DNA of 64,000 nt, taken from contig VHBB01000005.1 of assembly GCA_016872155.1 (NCBI GenBank), positions 90,148-154,147 on the forward strand, given 5' to 3'. This stretch comes from Sphingomonadales bacterium. GTDB taxonomy: Bacteria; Bacteroidota; Bacteroidia; Chitinophagales; Chitinophagaceae. The notes under the pieces are model-generated. The model saw only the letters and a list, made by a program, of their open reading frames with translations. It made no database searches and was not told the DNA's origin. Within the stretch, counting starts at the first letter, position 1. Every line of letters starts with the position of its first letter. The position numbers and the translations under genes are program-made. Of the stretch, positions 1 to 7,852 are shown piece after piece.

Positions 1-44
1 GTAATCGTTACGAACAGGTTACCGAATTGTTACCTAGGGTACGC

Positions 45-1253
45 CTAGAAGTTGATTTGCGCTTGAATGCGCAATAAACGCCCTTGTTGAATATTCTCTT
101 GGCGAATAAAATCCTCAAATCTTCTTTTAGAGATAGTATACATTACTACCAGCTCAAATTGCCTTACTGGCTGCCACTCTGCGCCAATTTCAAGCTCTCG
201 TACCGCGTAGCTCCGTGCATCTAATTCGTGCTTTTTTCCACCTTCGTAGACCTGATAGCGCGTAAAAGGGATTAATACTTTGTCTTTCCCCAGCTTTTTT
301 AAATACGACAACGTTACATATCCACCCGACAAAGATTGCGTTGATATAGAATCGAGTCTCTTATCGAACTGTGGCCCACGTCCAATATTATACTCGGCCT
401 GAATGCCAAAGGGCTTAGGATAAAGTGTAAAAGAGGTGGCTACCCGTTGGTCAGCATATGTAAGTGTAGGATTAACTTTAACACCAGCAGAAAGTTGATC
501 GCGCGAAAAAGTATATTTTCCGGAATAGGCCTGCAGTCCCGGCTCTAAGATCTGATCGCCCAACTCGAAAGGCCAGGTAAAACGAACCACCTTGTGTAAA
601 TTATTGTTCAATTCTGGACGATTAGCGGTTTGTCCATTGTATAAACCAAATCCAAATAAACCATAATCTCCGCTTCCCTTAAGACCGTCTCTGACCAGCG
701 AAGCGAATAGCTTTCTTTTTTCGGGAGTTGCCCAATAAAAAAAGGCGCCCAAGTCTCGCTCATTGGTTACGGCACTATTTAACGCATCGGCGCGATCAAG
801 CGGAAGACGATTTTGGCTGGATTGCATATTTTCAAAACCATAGGGAATCTTACTCTGACCGATCCTAACCCTAAAAGAATTATTCTTATCTAAACCAAGA
901 TCAAAATAGGCATCACGAATCTGGCCAAAATGTTGAGATGTAGCAGAGGCATTACTGGCAAAATCGGGTTGTATATAGAAATAAACCCTTTCGCTGATCT
1001 GGCCAAACAAGATGACGCGCAAACGTCGAAGAAAGAAGCCTCCGTTGTCGCCCCAGCTCCTATCGCATTGCTCACATTTTAGTTGGGGATTGGTCTCGAA
1101 CAAGCGATTATACCTTGCCTGCACATATCCTCTTATGCTGATCGACTCGTACCATTTAGGAACCTTGGGGTCTGGCTTGCCCTGCCCAACAACCTCATTT
1201 TCAATACAAAAATTAAAGACCGCTAAAATAATTATATGGATAAGGTACTTCAA
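45..1253 (-). CDS. Phosphate-selective porin (OprO/OprP-like)
   Basis: Predicted outer-membrane beta-barrel of 402 residues. An N-terminal signal peptide is visible (MKYLIHIIILAVFNF..., cut around VVGQ), followed by the porin opening 'SIRGYVQARYN' and 'FFLRRLRVILFG' and alternating aromatic strands ending in 'RIQAQINF' with a C-terminal Phe typical of barrel proteins. The family forms anion/phosphate-selective channels. The gene is divergent from a DUF47 + PiT phosphate uptake pair, which supports the substrate. The start is TTG: the in-frame upstream stop is about 50 bases away, no ATG lies between, and the next internal Met is near residue 143, which would remove the signal peptide. Substrate is inferred from family and context. 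Confidence 0.85.
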   Translation of the reverse strand: MKYLIHIIILAVFNFCIENEVVGQGKPDPKVPKWYESISIRGYVQARYNRLFETNPQLKCEQCDRSWGDNGGFFLRRLRVILFGQISERVYFYIQPDFASNASATSQHFGQIRDAYFDLGLDKNNSFRVRIGQSKIPYGFENMQSSQNRLPLDRADALNSAVTNERDLGAFFYWATPEKRKLFASLVRDGLKGSGDYGLFGFGLYNGQTANRPELNNNLHKVVRFTWPFELGDQILEPGLQAYSGKYTFSRDQLSAGVKVNPTLTYADQRVATSFTLYPKPFGIQAEYNIGRGPQFDKRLDSISTQSLSGGYVTLSYLKKLGKDKVLIPFTRYQVYEGGKKHELDARSYAVRELEIGAEWQPVRQFELVVMYTISKRRFEDFIRQENIQQGRLLRIQAQINF

Positions 1254-1437
1254 AAGCCAATGCTGTTTATGGATAACTATTTGATAATAATTAATTAATG
1301 CCTAGATAACGCACCGCAAAATTGGCACACAAATTAAAGCCCTGTATTAATTTATTATTAAGTTTTAAATACACCCCGCTCCACACTGCGAAGTGTATAC
1401 CTTAGCCCCCTACAAATCAAACTGATAAACTCTAATC

Positions 1438-2088
1438 ATGGCCGGACTCAACTCATTCCTCAAGATCTTTATGCCAAAGAACACGGTGTTCTTTGAATTA
1501 TTTGAAAAGGTAGCAGAAAACTTATCGCTCATGGGCACCCAGCTCAAAGCGGTAGTAGCAGAACATGACATCGATAAAAGAGTTGCTCTGATCGCGGTAA
1601 TCGAAGATCTGGAACACCAAAACGACGATCTGACGCACAACCTCTTCACTGAACTCGGTCGCAACTTTATTACCCCTTTTGACCGCGAAGACATTCACGC
1701 ACTCGCAACTTCACTCGATGATATTGCCGACTACATCTACGGTTCTGCTAAAAAAATGAACTTTTACCGTGTCAATACGAACGACATGGGGATGCAAAAA
1801 TTTGCAGAACTCATTGAACAAGGTTGTCAACAGGTTCGCATTGCCGTCACACAGCTGAGAGATATGAAAAACGTCAAGGCTATTACCGAAGCCATGATTA
1901 AGATAAACAGCATCGAAAATCAGGCTGATGATGTGTTCGATATGAGCATCGAAAGATTATTCGCCCTTGAAGAAAATGCCAAAGAGGTCATTAAGATCCG
2001 CGAGATCTATCAAGTAATGGAACTGGCCACCGATAAATGCGAAGATGCCAGCAATGTGATCGAATCCATTATCATCAAATACGCTTAA
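1438..2088 (+). CDS. DUF47 / PhoU-like phosphate transport regulator
   Basis: All-helical cytoplasmic protein of 216 residues of the DUF47 (YkaA, PhoU-like) family. Visible family features are the start 'MPKNTVFFELFEK', the charged helical pattern 'HDIDKRVALIAVIEDLEHQNDDL', and the 'ITPFDREDIHALATSLDDIADYI' metal-binding-like segment. These proteins accompany PiT permeases and are thought to modulate their activity. The PiT gene follows after only 8 bases, so the two are co-transcribed. A near-consensus TAnnTTTG element (TACCTTAG, 1398-1405) precedes it. ATG start at 1438. Confidence 0.9.
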   Translation: MAGLNSFLKIFMPKNTVFFELFEKVAENLSLMGTQLKAVVAEHDIDKRVALIAVIEDLEHQNDDLTHNLFTELGRNFITPFDREDIHALATSLDDIADYIYGSAKKMNFYRVNTNDMGMQKFAELIEQGCQQVRIAVTQLRDMKNVKAITEAMIKINSIENQADDVFDMSIERLFALEENAKEVIKIREIYQVMELATDKCEDASNVIESIIIKYA

Positions 2089-2096
2089 CCTTCTCC

Positions 2097-3308
2097 ATGA
2101 CGACATTTCTTATCACTATCATCATATTGGCATTGGTGTTTGACTATATCAATGGTTTTCACGATGCCGCCAACTCTATTGCCACGGTCGTATCTACCAA
2201 AGTACTGACTCCATTTCAGGCCGTACTTTGGGCCGCTATCTTTAACTCGATCGCCTATTTTATTTTCAAGGATCATGGGGTGGCTAATACGGTTTCCAAG
2301 ACCGTAAATGCCGATATGATTGCCGGAGACAACATGATGAAGGTGATCTTTGCCGGCCTTATTGCCGCCATTGCTTGGAACTTGCTGACCTGGTGGTTCG
2401 GTATTCCTTCATCCTCTTCTCATACGCTCATTGGAGGTTTTGCCGGTGCGGGTATCGCTGCCGCCGGTTTCGATGCAGTAAATGCTGCTGTAATTATCAA
2501 AACAGCTAGTTTTATTTTCTTGGCACCACTGGTAGGTATGCTCATGGCCTTTATTATGTCGCTATGGTTCTTAAGTTCTTTTCGCAAAGACTGGACCTCT
2601 AAGATCATTTCTGTGATCGTTATCGCCTATGTAATTTATTTTTTACAAGCCAACCTAGTTATCGATGCGGCGCAATTGGCCGGTAAAACCGATTACCAGA
2701 GCTATTGGGCACAGGTTATTTTCTATTCCAAGAACTTTAAATGGATCTTACTAGCCCTGATCTTACTGACCATGGCCTTCTTTGCCCTGTACCTGAGTAA
2801 ACTCAATGCTCATCGCTCTAATCTCTGGTTTAAAAAACTGCAATTGGTCTCTTCGGCCGCCTTTAGTATTGGCCATGGCGGTAACGATGCCCAAAAAGTA
2901 ATGGGTATTATTACAGCTGCCCTTATTGCCGGTGGCAATATCTCCAGCTTCGAAGAAATGCCCCAATGGGTTCCTATCGCCTGCTATGCAGCAATTGGTT
3001 TAGGTACCATGAGCGGGGGCTGGAAGATCGTCAAGACCATGGGTACCCGCATTACCAAGGTGACTCCTTTCGAAGGAGTGGCTGCCGAAACCGCCGGAGC
3101 CATCACTTTATTTATGACAGAGGCCCTAAAGATCCCTGTAAGTACCACGCATACCATCACCGGCGCCATTATGGGCGTGGGCGCTACTAAACGTTTATCG
3201 GCCGTACGCTGGGGGGTTACCCTCAATTTGATCTGGGCCTGGATCTTGACCATCCCCGTTAGTGCACTGCTGGCCGGCTTCATTTATTGGCTGATGCGTT
3301 TCTTCTGA
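2097..3308 (+). CDS. Inorganic phosphate transporter, PiT family
   Basis: Inner-membrane Na+ or H+/phosphate symporter. The two inverted signature repeats of the PiT family are present: 'DYINGFHDAANSIATVV' near the N terminus and 'SIGHGGNDAQKVMGII' in the second half. About ten hydrophobic segments are seen, with a hydrophilic loop between the halves. The ORF track opens at 2037 inside the DUF47 gene, but the ATG at 2097 (MTTFLITIIILAL) gives a normal first membrane helix and an 8-base gap to the upstream gene, so I use it (403 residues). Likely works with the upstream DUF47 protein and the divergent phosphate porin. Confidence 0.93.
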   Translation: MTTFLITIIILALVFDYINGFHDAANSIATVVSTKVLTPFQAVLWAAIFNSIAYFIFKDHGVANTVSKTVNADMIAGDNMMKVIFAGLIAAIAWNLLTWWFGIPSSSSHTLIGGFAGAGIAAAGFDAVNAAVIIKTASFIFLAPLVGMLMAFIMSLWFLSSFRKDWTSKIISVIVIAYVIYFLQANLVIDAAQLAGKTDYQSYWAQVIFYSKNFKWILLALILLTMAFFALYLSKLNAHRSNLWFKKLQLVSSAAFSIGHGGNDAQKVMGIITAALIAGGNISSFEEMPQWVPIACYAAIGLGTMSGGWKIVKTMGTRITKVTPFEGVAAETAGAITLFMTEALKIPVSTTHTITGAIMGVGATKRLSAVRWGVTLNLIWAWILTIPVSALLAGFIYWLMRFF

Positions 3309-3363
3309 TCTTTCGTGGCCGATTTTGACTAGAATTACGGAGTTTTGCCGGGCAACTTATTCT

Positions 3364-4401
3364 ATGCCAAAAATTGTTGTTACCGGCGGCTGCGGCTATA
3401 TTGGTTCGCACACGATCATCGATCTTATCGAGAACGGATACGAGGTTATTTGCATCGATAATAATTCGCGCTCGCACGCCGCTGCCCTTCAGGCGGTTAC
3501 CGAGATCACGGGCAAAACGGTCAAGCACTATAAGATCGACCTCTGCAACTACGACGATACCTATGCGGTGTTCGAAGAGCATCCCGATATTTCGGGGGCC
3601 ATTCACTTTGCGGCTTACAAAGCGGTAGGCGAATCGGTCGAAAATCCGCTGCTCTATTTCGATAACAACCTACAATCGCTGATCAACCTGCTCAAATGCA
3701 TCGACGAGTTCGGTGTCTCGCATTTCGTATTCTCCTCTTCTTGCACCGTATATGGTAACCCCGACCAAATTCCTGTTACCGAAGCCACCCCTATTAAGCG
3801 AGCCGAATCGCCGTACGGATCTACCAAGCAGATCAGCGAACAGATTATCCAAGACTATGCACGTAATTCGGCGGCTACCCATATTTTACTACGCTACTTT
3901 AATCCGGCCGGCGCCCACCCGTCTGCATTGCTGGGCGAACTTCCACTGGGCAAACCCCAAAATCTGGTTCCCGCCATTACGCAAACGGCCATTGGAAAAA
4001 TTGATAAACTACTGGTGCACGGCACCGACTACCCCACCCGCGACGGCTCTTGCATTCGCGATTATATTCATGTTTGCGATCTGGCCCATGCGCACACGCT
4101 GGCACTTCGCTATTTAGAAGAAGAAAAAAATAAAGAAGCCTGCGAGGTATTTAACCTAGGTACAGGCACCGGCAATACCGTACTCGAAGCCATTGCCGCT
4201 TTTGAACAAGCCAGTGGCACCCCCCTTCGCTACGAGATCGGACCCCGCCGTGCGGGCGATGTGATAGCTATTTACGCCAATAACGACCGAGCCCGCTCGG
4301 TACTGGGATGGCAAACCCGTTATACCCTCAGCGACATTATGAGCACGGCCTGGACCTGGGAGCAGAAGCTCCGTGATAAAAAGACGGTCTTTAGTGAATA
4401 A
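3364..4401 (+). CDS. galE: UDP-glucose 4-epimerase
   Basis: Extended short-chain dehydrogenase that interconverts UDP-glucose and UDP-galactose using bound NAD. Rossmann motif 'TGGCGYIGSH' sits at residues 7-16, the catalytic Ser/Thr region is 'SSSCTVYG' and the Tyr-Lys pair is 'SPYGSTK'; 'RYFNPAGAH' and 'RDYIHVCDLA' are GalE hallmarks. At 345 residues it is the normal length. The ORF track starts at a TTG (3325), but the ATG at 3364 places the Rossmann fold correctly. Probably supplies sugar nucleotides for envelope glycans. It lies 52 bases upstream of a transketolase subunit that has its own promoter element. Confidence 0.95.
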   Translation: MPKIVVTGGCGYIGSHTIIDLIENGYEVICIDNNSRSHAAALQAVTEITGKTVKHYKIDLCNYDDTYAVFEEHPDISGAIHFAAYKAVGESVENPLLYFDNNLQSLINLLKCIDEFGVSHFVFSSSCTVYGNPDQIPVTEATPIKRAESPYGSTKQISEQIIQDYARNSAATHILLRYFNPAGAHPSALLGELPLGKPQNLVPAITQTAIGKIDKLLVHGTDYPTRDGSCIRDYIHVCDLAHAHTLALRYLEEEKNKEACEVFNLGTGTGNTVLEAIAAFEQASGTPLRYEIGPRRAGDVIAIYANNDRARSVLGWQTRYTLSDIMSTAWTWEQKLRDKKTVFSE

Positions 4402-4440
4402 CTCGGCTGCTATATTTTTTTTGCCTTAACCCCCTGCACT

Positions 4441-4448
4441 TACATTTG
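4441..4448 (+). promoter_or_regulatory. TAnnTTTG promoter element for transketolase C subunit
   Basis: TACATTTG, a perfect match to the Bacteroidota -7 consensus. Only 5 bases separate it from the ATG at 4454, so transcription should begin at or next to the start codon. Confidence 0.65.
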
Positions 4449-4453
4449 TTCCT

Positions 4454-5410
4454 ATGTTAAAAGACATTCAATTGACCGGTACCAAAGACACCCGAAGTGG
4501 TTTCGGGGATGGTATTGTAGAGGCCGCCCGCAAAAATGCAAATGTAGTGGCGCTTACCGCCGACCTGGCGGGTTCTCTTAAGCTCAATCAGTTCATGAAA
4601 GAGTTTCCCGATCGGTTTATTCAATGTGGCATTGCCGAAGCTAATATGATCGGTGTGGCGGCCGGCCTTACCATCGGGGGCAAGATTCCGTTTACAACCA
4701 CGTTTGCCAATTTCTCTACCGGTCGTGTTTACGATCAGATCAGACAAAGTGTTGCCTACAGCGAAAAAAATGTAAAGATCTGTGCTTCGCATGCAGGTCT
4801 TACCCTTGGCGAAGATGGTGCCACGCACCAGATCTTAGAAGATATTGGCATGATGAAGATGCTACCCGGTATGACCGTAGTAGTGCCATGCGACTATGCA
4901 CAAACCAAAGCAGCTACCGAAGCCATTGCCGAAATAAAAGGACCCGTTTATCTGCGGTTTGGTCGTCCGGCCTGGCCCATTTTTACCAGCGATCGTCCTT
5001 TCGAATTAGGCAAAGCCCAGCATTTCTCTACCGGTAACGACATTAGCATTTTTGCCTGCGGTCATCTGGTGTGGAATGCCATTCAAGCGGGCGCGATCTT
5101 AGAAGAAAAAGGGATCAGTGTAGAGGTCATCAACATCCATACCATCAAACCGCTCGATGAAGCCGCTGTAATTGCCTCCCTTAAAAAAACGCGTTGTGCC
5201 ATAACGGCCGAAGAGCATAGTATTTTTGGTGGATTGGGCGATTCCATTGCCCAAGTAGCTGCCAAGCATTGCCCGGTGCCTATCGAATACGTGGGCACCC
5301 GCGATACCTTTGGTGAAAGTGGCACCCCCGCCCAGTTGCTCAAGAAATACGGATTGGACATACCCGATATTGTGGCTGCCGCCGATAAGGCCCTGCAACG
5401 CAAAGGTTAA
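4454..5410 (+). CDS. Transketolase, C-terminal subunit
   Basis: Pyrimidine-binding plus C-terminal domains of a two-subunit transketolase (318 residues), a pentose phosphate pathway enzyme. Visible: 'DLAGSLKLNQFMKEFPDRF', 'QCGIAEANMIGVAAGL' with the TPP-activating Glu, 'ASHAGLTLGEDGATHQ', and the C-terminal lobe ending near residue 310. The matching N-terminal (diphosphate-binding) subunit is normally encoded next door in bacteria with split enzymes, but the upstream neighbour is galE and no N-terminal half is in the window. A consensus TACATTTG lies 5 bases before the ATG, so a leaderless message is likely. Related two-subunit enzymes such as DXS-like proteins are less likely. Confidence 0.88.
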   Translation: MLKDIQLTGTKDTRSGFGDGIVEAARKNANVVALTADLAGSLKLNQFMKEFPDRFIQCGIAEANMIGVAAGLTIGGKIPFTTTFANFSTGRVYDQIRQSVAYSEKNVKICASHAGLTLGEDGATHQILEDIGMMKMLPGMTVVVPCDYAQTKAATEAIAEIKGPVYLRFGRPAWPIFTSDRPFELGKAQHFSTGNDISIFACGHLVWNAIQAGAILEEKGISVEVINIHTIKPLDEAAVIASLKKTRCAITAEEHSIFGGLGDSIAQVAAKHCPVPIEYVGTRDTFGESGTPAQLLKKYGLDIPDIVAAADKALQRKG

Positions 5411-5419
5411 ACCTAGGGC

Positions 5420-5427
5420 TATCTTTA
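5420..5427 (+). promoter_or_regulatory. Near-consensus -7 element for ECF sigma gene
   Basis: TATCTTTA, a 7/8 match to TAnnTTTG, 23 bases before the ATG at 5451 and 10 bases after the transketolase stop codon. It suggests the sigma/anti-sigma unit is transcribed separately. Confidence 0.45.
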
Positions 5428-5450
5428 AGGTCCAATACCGGCAGACCTAA

Positions 5451-5999
5451 ATGGCCGATTACTCCGACAACGAAATTTTGCTCCGCTTTCGAGTGCCCGC
5501 CACCCGAGAAGCCGCCTTTACCGACCTGATTAAAAAATACCAGGAACGCCTCTATTGGCATATTCGCCGCATGGTCGTAACACACGAAGACAGCAACGAT
5601 CTTTTACAAAATGTATGGATCAGGGTTTGGAATGGCCTCGAAAAGTTCAGAGAAGAGAGTCAACTGTACACCTGGCTATACCGGATCGCCACCAATGAAT
5701 GCCTGAGTTTTATTGAGCAACAAAAGAGAAAAGCTACCCTGCCGCTGAGCGACGAAGAGAACGGCATGGAGCGGCAACTCAAGGCCGATCCTCAATTTGA
5801 TGCTCAAAAACTAGAATGGAAACTACAGCTGGCCATTCAGCAGTTACCCGAAAAGCAACGGGTCGTATTTTCGCTTCGCTACTTCGATGAAATGCCTTAC
5901 GAACAAATGAGCAACGTGTTGGATACCAGCGAGGGAGCCTTAAAGGCCAGTTACCATCACGCCGCTAAAAAAATTGAACGCTTTTTATTAGATCATTAA
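5451..5999 (+). CDS. RNA polymerase ECF sigma factor
   Basis: Sigma-70 family, extracytoplasmic-function type, 182 residues. Region 2 spans about residues 25-95 ('HEDSNDLLQNVWIRVWNGLEKF', 'TWLYRIATNECLSF') and region 4 about 120-178 ('QLPEKQRVVFSLRYFDEMPYEQ' followed by a helix-turn-helix). No region 1 or 3. It is followed 31 bases later by a single-pass membrane protein and a secreted Spy-like protein on the same strand, the usual arrangement for an envelope-responsive sigma factor with its anti-sigma. The signal and regulon are unknown. Confidence 0.93.
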   Translation: MADYSDNEILLRFRVPATREAAFTDLIKKYQERLYWHIRRMVVTHEDSNDLLQNVWIRVWNGLEKFREESQLYTWLYRIATNECLSFIEQQKRKATLPLSDEENGMERQLKADPQFDAQKLEWKLQLAIQQLPEKQRVVFSLRYFDEMPYEQMSNVLDTSEGALKASYHHAAKKIERFLLDH

Positions 6000-6030
6000 A
6001 CCGCACAAATAAAACCAGGTCTTATTAAGG

Positions 6031-6645
6031 ATGTCCGAACAGCAACATAGTAACGAAGAACTAGCCAGCCTTGCACCGGGTCTGCCCTTTCCTGCTCCCG
6101 CAATGCCCTATGCTGTGCCGGCGGGTTATTTCGAACAGCTTGCAGGCGCAGTGCTGGCGCGTATCCATCTGGAGAGCGATGAACTCCCCCCCGTACTTCA
6201 GTCACTTAAAGAAAAATACACACAACGGCCCGGCTGGCCTTACCAGACTCCGGCGGGTTACTTTGAACAAACCCCTGCACCAACGGCAGCCCCCATTATT
6301 CCACTTCGTAAACAGTCCTTTTTTAGATATGCAGTAGCGGCGGCCGTACTGGCTACTATTTTCGGATTGGGTCGTTGGTACCAACAACGCGCTGTACCCG
6401 ATATTGAAACGGACCCTGTTAGTTGGGTACGCAACGAAGTAAAAAAAGAATCAAGCGAAAAAATCGACAGTTATATAGATGTCAGTATAGTCGAAGCCAC
6501 AACACTGAGCGGAGATCATAAAAAAGAGATCGCATTACTTACCAAAGACATCGACGAAAAAGAGATCCTGTTATTACTGAAAGAGACCGACTTGCTTGCT
6601 GCTGTAACGAGCGAACCGGCGGGCTCAAAAAAAATATTGAATTGA
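6031..6645 (+). CDS. Putative membrane anti-sigma factor with GYF repeats
   Basis: A 204-residue protein with one predicted transmembrane helix (about residues 96-116, 'FFRYAVAAAVLATIFGLG'), a cytoplasmic N-terminal half and a polar periplasmic C-terminal half. The N-terminal half holds two copies of a short motif, 'PYAVPAGYFEQL' and 'PYQTPAGYFEQT', a 'VPxGYFExL' pattern common in Bacteroidota proteins encoded after ECF sigma genes. No zinc-binding HxxxCxxC motif is visible, so it is not a classical ZAS anti-sigma. Role is inferred from position between the sigma gene and the Spy-like gene; its stop overlaps the next ATG by one base (TGATG). Confidence 0.7.
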   Translation: MSEQQHSNEELASLAPGLPFPAPAMPYAVPAGYFEQLAGAVLARIHLESDELPPVLQSLKEKYTQRPGWPYQTPAGYFEQTPAPTAAPIIPLRKQSFFRYAVAAAVLATIFGLGRWYQQRAVPDIETDPVSWVRNEVKKESSEKIDSYIDVSIVEATTLSGDHKKEIALLTKDIDEKEILLLLKETDLLAAVTSEPAGSKKILN

Positions 6646-7076
6646 TGAAGAAGCTTTTATTTTTTTCGCTGTTGCTGGCAGGCATAATGAGCTTCTCGGC
6701 TTCGTTGGCCCAGCCGCCAATGGGTCCGCCCGAAGGACCTCCCGATGGGCCTCCGGGTAGAAGAATCGCCGATCGCATGGCCCTGTTTATAGAGAGAAAG
6801 ATGCGGCTGAGCGAACGGGAGCGCGTTGAGTTTACCCCGCTGTTTATTCGCTACGAAAAAGAATACCGAGACATTCTTCGAAGTAACCGTCAAGATCGGT
6901 TGGTATTACAACAACAATTGATCGATCTGCAACTCCGCTACCGAAAAGAGTTCGGCCCGGTGGTCGGCAACCGCCGCGTTATGGAGATCTACGATTTACA
7001 ACAATACTTTATTCGCACCCTGCGCGATCTGCAACAAGAACGAAGAGGAGGGCCGGGTGCGCGTAGACCCTTTTAA
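6645..7076 (+). CDS. Small secreted Spy/CpxP-like protein
   Basis: A 143-residue protein with a clear signal peptide (MKKLLFFSLLLAGIMSFSASLAQ), a Pro/Gly-rich stretch ('PPMGPPEGPPDGPPGRR') and a helical, highly charged remainder ('MRLSERERVEFTPLFIRYEKEYRD') resembling periplasmic Spy/CpxP-type proteins that sense or chaperone misfolded envelope proteins. The ATG at 6645 is translationally coupled to the preceding anti-sigma-like gene (the TTG listed at 6642 is less likely). By context it may be the periplasmic sensor or an effector of the sigma system. The C terminus is Arg/Gly-rich. Family assignment is by pattern only. Confidence 0.65.
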   Translation: MKKLLFFSLLLAGIMSFSASLAQPPMGPPEGPPDGPPGRRIADRMALFIERKMRLSERERVEFTPLFIRYEKEYRDILRSNRQDRLVLQQQLIDLQLRYRKEFGPVVGNRRVMEIYDLQQYFIRTLRDLQQERRGGPGARRPF

Positions 7077-7088
7077 TCTTGTAATACG

Positions 7089-7835
7089 CTACCTGCATAC
7101 GTAGCGGTGATATACCGCATTGGCAATGTCGTGATAAAAAAGAAAGGTCCATTTTTCTGGCTCGGACTGTTGCCACCACTTTGCTCTCAGCTCCATAGCC
7201 CTTTTTCCATCTTTGTCGTACTTGGCTACGAACCGATGTTTCATTTGCTGTAGCTGCGGCGCTTCGTCGCCCCCATAAAAAATGGTCTGCCCATTTTCAG
7301 CGATCCAAATTACCTGGTGATACAAACAATGCCCGCCCGAAGGTTCGCATCGAATGGCATCGTTAATTTGAGTAGGGCCGTCAAGTAATACCAGCCGCTC
7401 GTACGAAGAAAGCCATTGCAAAAGAGAAGGTATATAAGAGGACGATGAAGTTGATAAGGCGTAGCTTAGTTCTTCTCGCTGTACATAGTAATTGGCATTG
7501 GGGAAAGCCGGATGCAATCCTGACTGAGCAGCGTAAGCGATCCCACCTATATGATCTTTATGCAAATGCGATAAGATCACTTTAGTGACTTGCTCGGGTT
7601 GCACACCAACGGCTTTTAGCTGATGATAAAGTTGTAACTCCGCTCCGACACTGTATCCCAACCCTGCATCCAATAAGATCACATCGCCCGAAGTGATAAC
7701 GACAAAAGGTTGAATCTCTACCAATAAACTACCGGCAGGCCGGTCCGTTAACTTGTCGTTCGTAGCATCGAACGGCACAAATACCTTGGTTTGATCAACG
7801 GTAAACTTTCCTTCGGATAACGGATAAATAACCAT
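7089..7835 (-). CDS. MBL-fold metallo-hydrolase
   Basis: Cytoplasmic metallo-beta-lactamase-fold hydrolase of 248 residues. Zinc ligands are visible in order: 'SHLHKDHIGG' (HxHxDH), 'GGHCLYHQ' and 'YGGDEAP'. Substrate cannot be told; similar folds include lactonases, glyoxalase II-like and quorum-quenching enzymes. The ORF track start at 7844 is a TTG; the ATG at 7835 lies 6 bases after a perfect TACCTTTG element and is preferred. Its promoter fits inside the 17-base gap behind rodA, so it can be expressed apart from the mre-rod operon. Convergent with the Spy-like gene, 12 bases apart. Confidence 0.85.
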   Translation of the reverse strand: MVIYPLSEGKFTVDQTKVFVPFDATNDKLTDRPAGSLLVEIQPFVVITSGDVILLDAGLGYSVGAELQLYHQLKAVGVQPEQVTKVILSHLHKDHIGGIAYAAQSGLHPAFPNANYYVQREELSYALSTSSSSYIPSLLQWLSSYERLVLLDGPTQINDAIRCEPSGGHCLYHQVIWIAENGQTIFYGGDEAPQLQQMKHRFVAKYDKDGKRAMELRAKWWQQSEPEKWTFLFYHDIANAVYHRYVCR

Positions 7836-7841
7836 AGGTCG

Positions 7842-7849
7842 CAAAGGTA
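7842..7849 (-). promoter_or_regulatory. TAnnTTTG promoter element for MBL hydrolase
   Basis: TACCTTTG on the minus strand, 6 bases before the ATG at 7835, located wholly within the 17-base space between rodA and this gene. Predicts a leaderless or almost leaderless mRNA. Confidence 0.6.
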
Positions 7850-7852
7850 CGA

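Noticed and set aside
4454-5410. Transketolase fragment as a pseudogene
   Set aside because: The frame is intact with full family length for a C-terminal subunit, own promoter and conserved Glu; split subunits are known.
7087-7106. Terminator hairpin CGCTAC...GTAGCG between the Spy-like and MBL genes
   Set aside because: Six-bp stem with 8-base loop and no T-run on either strand; lies in the MBL coding end.
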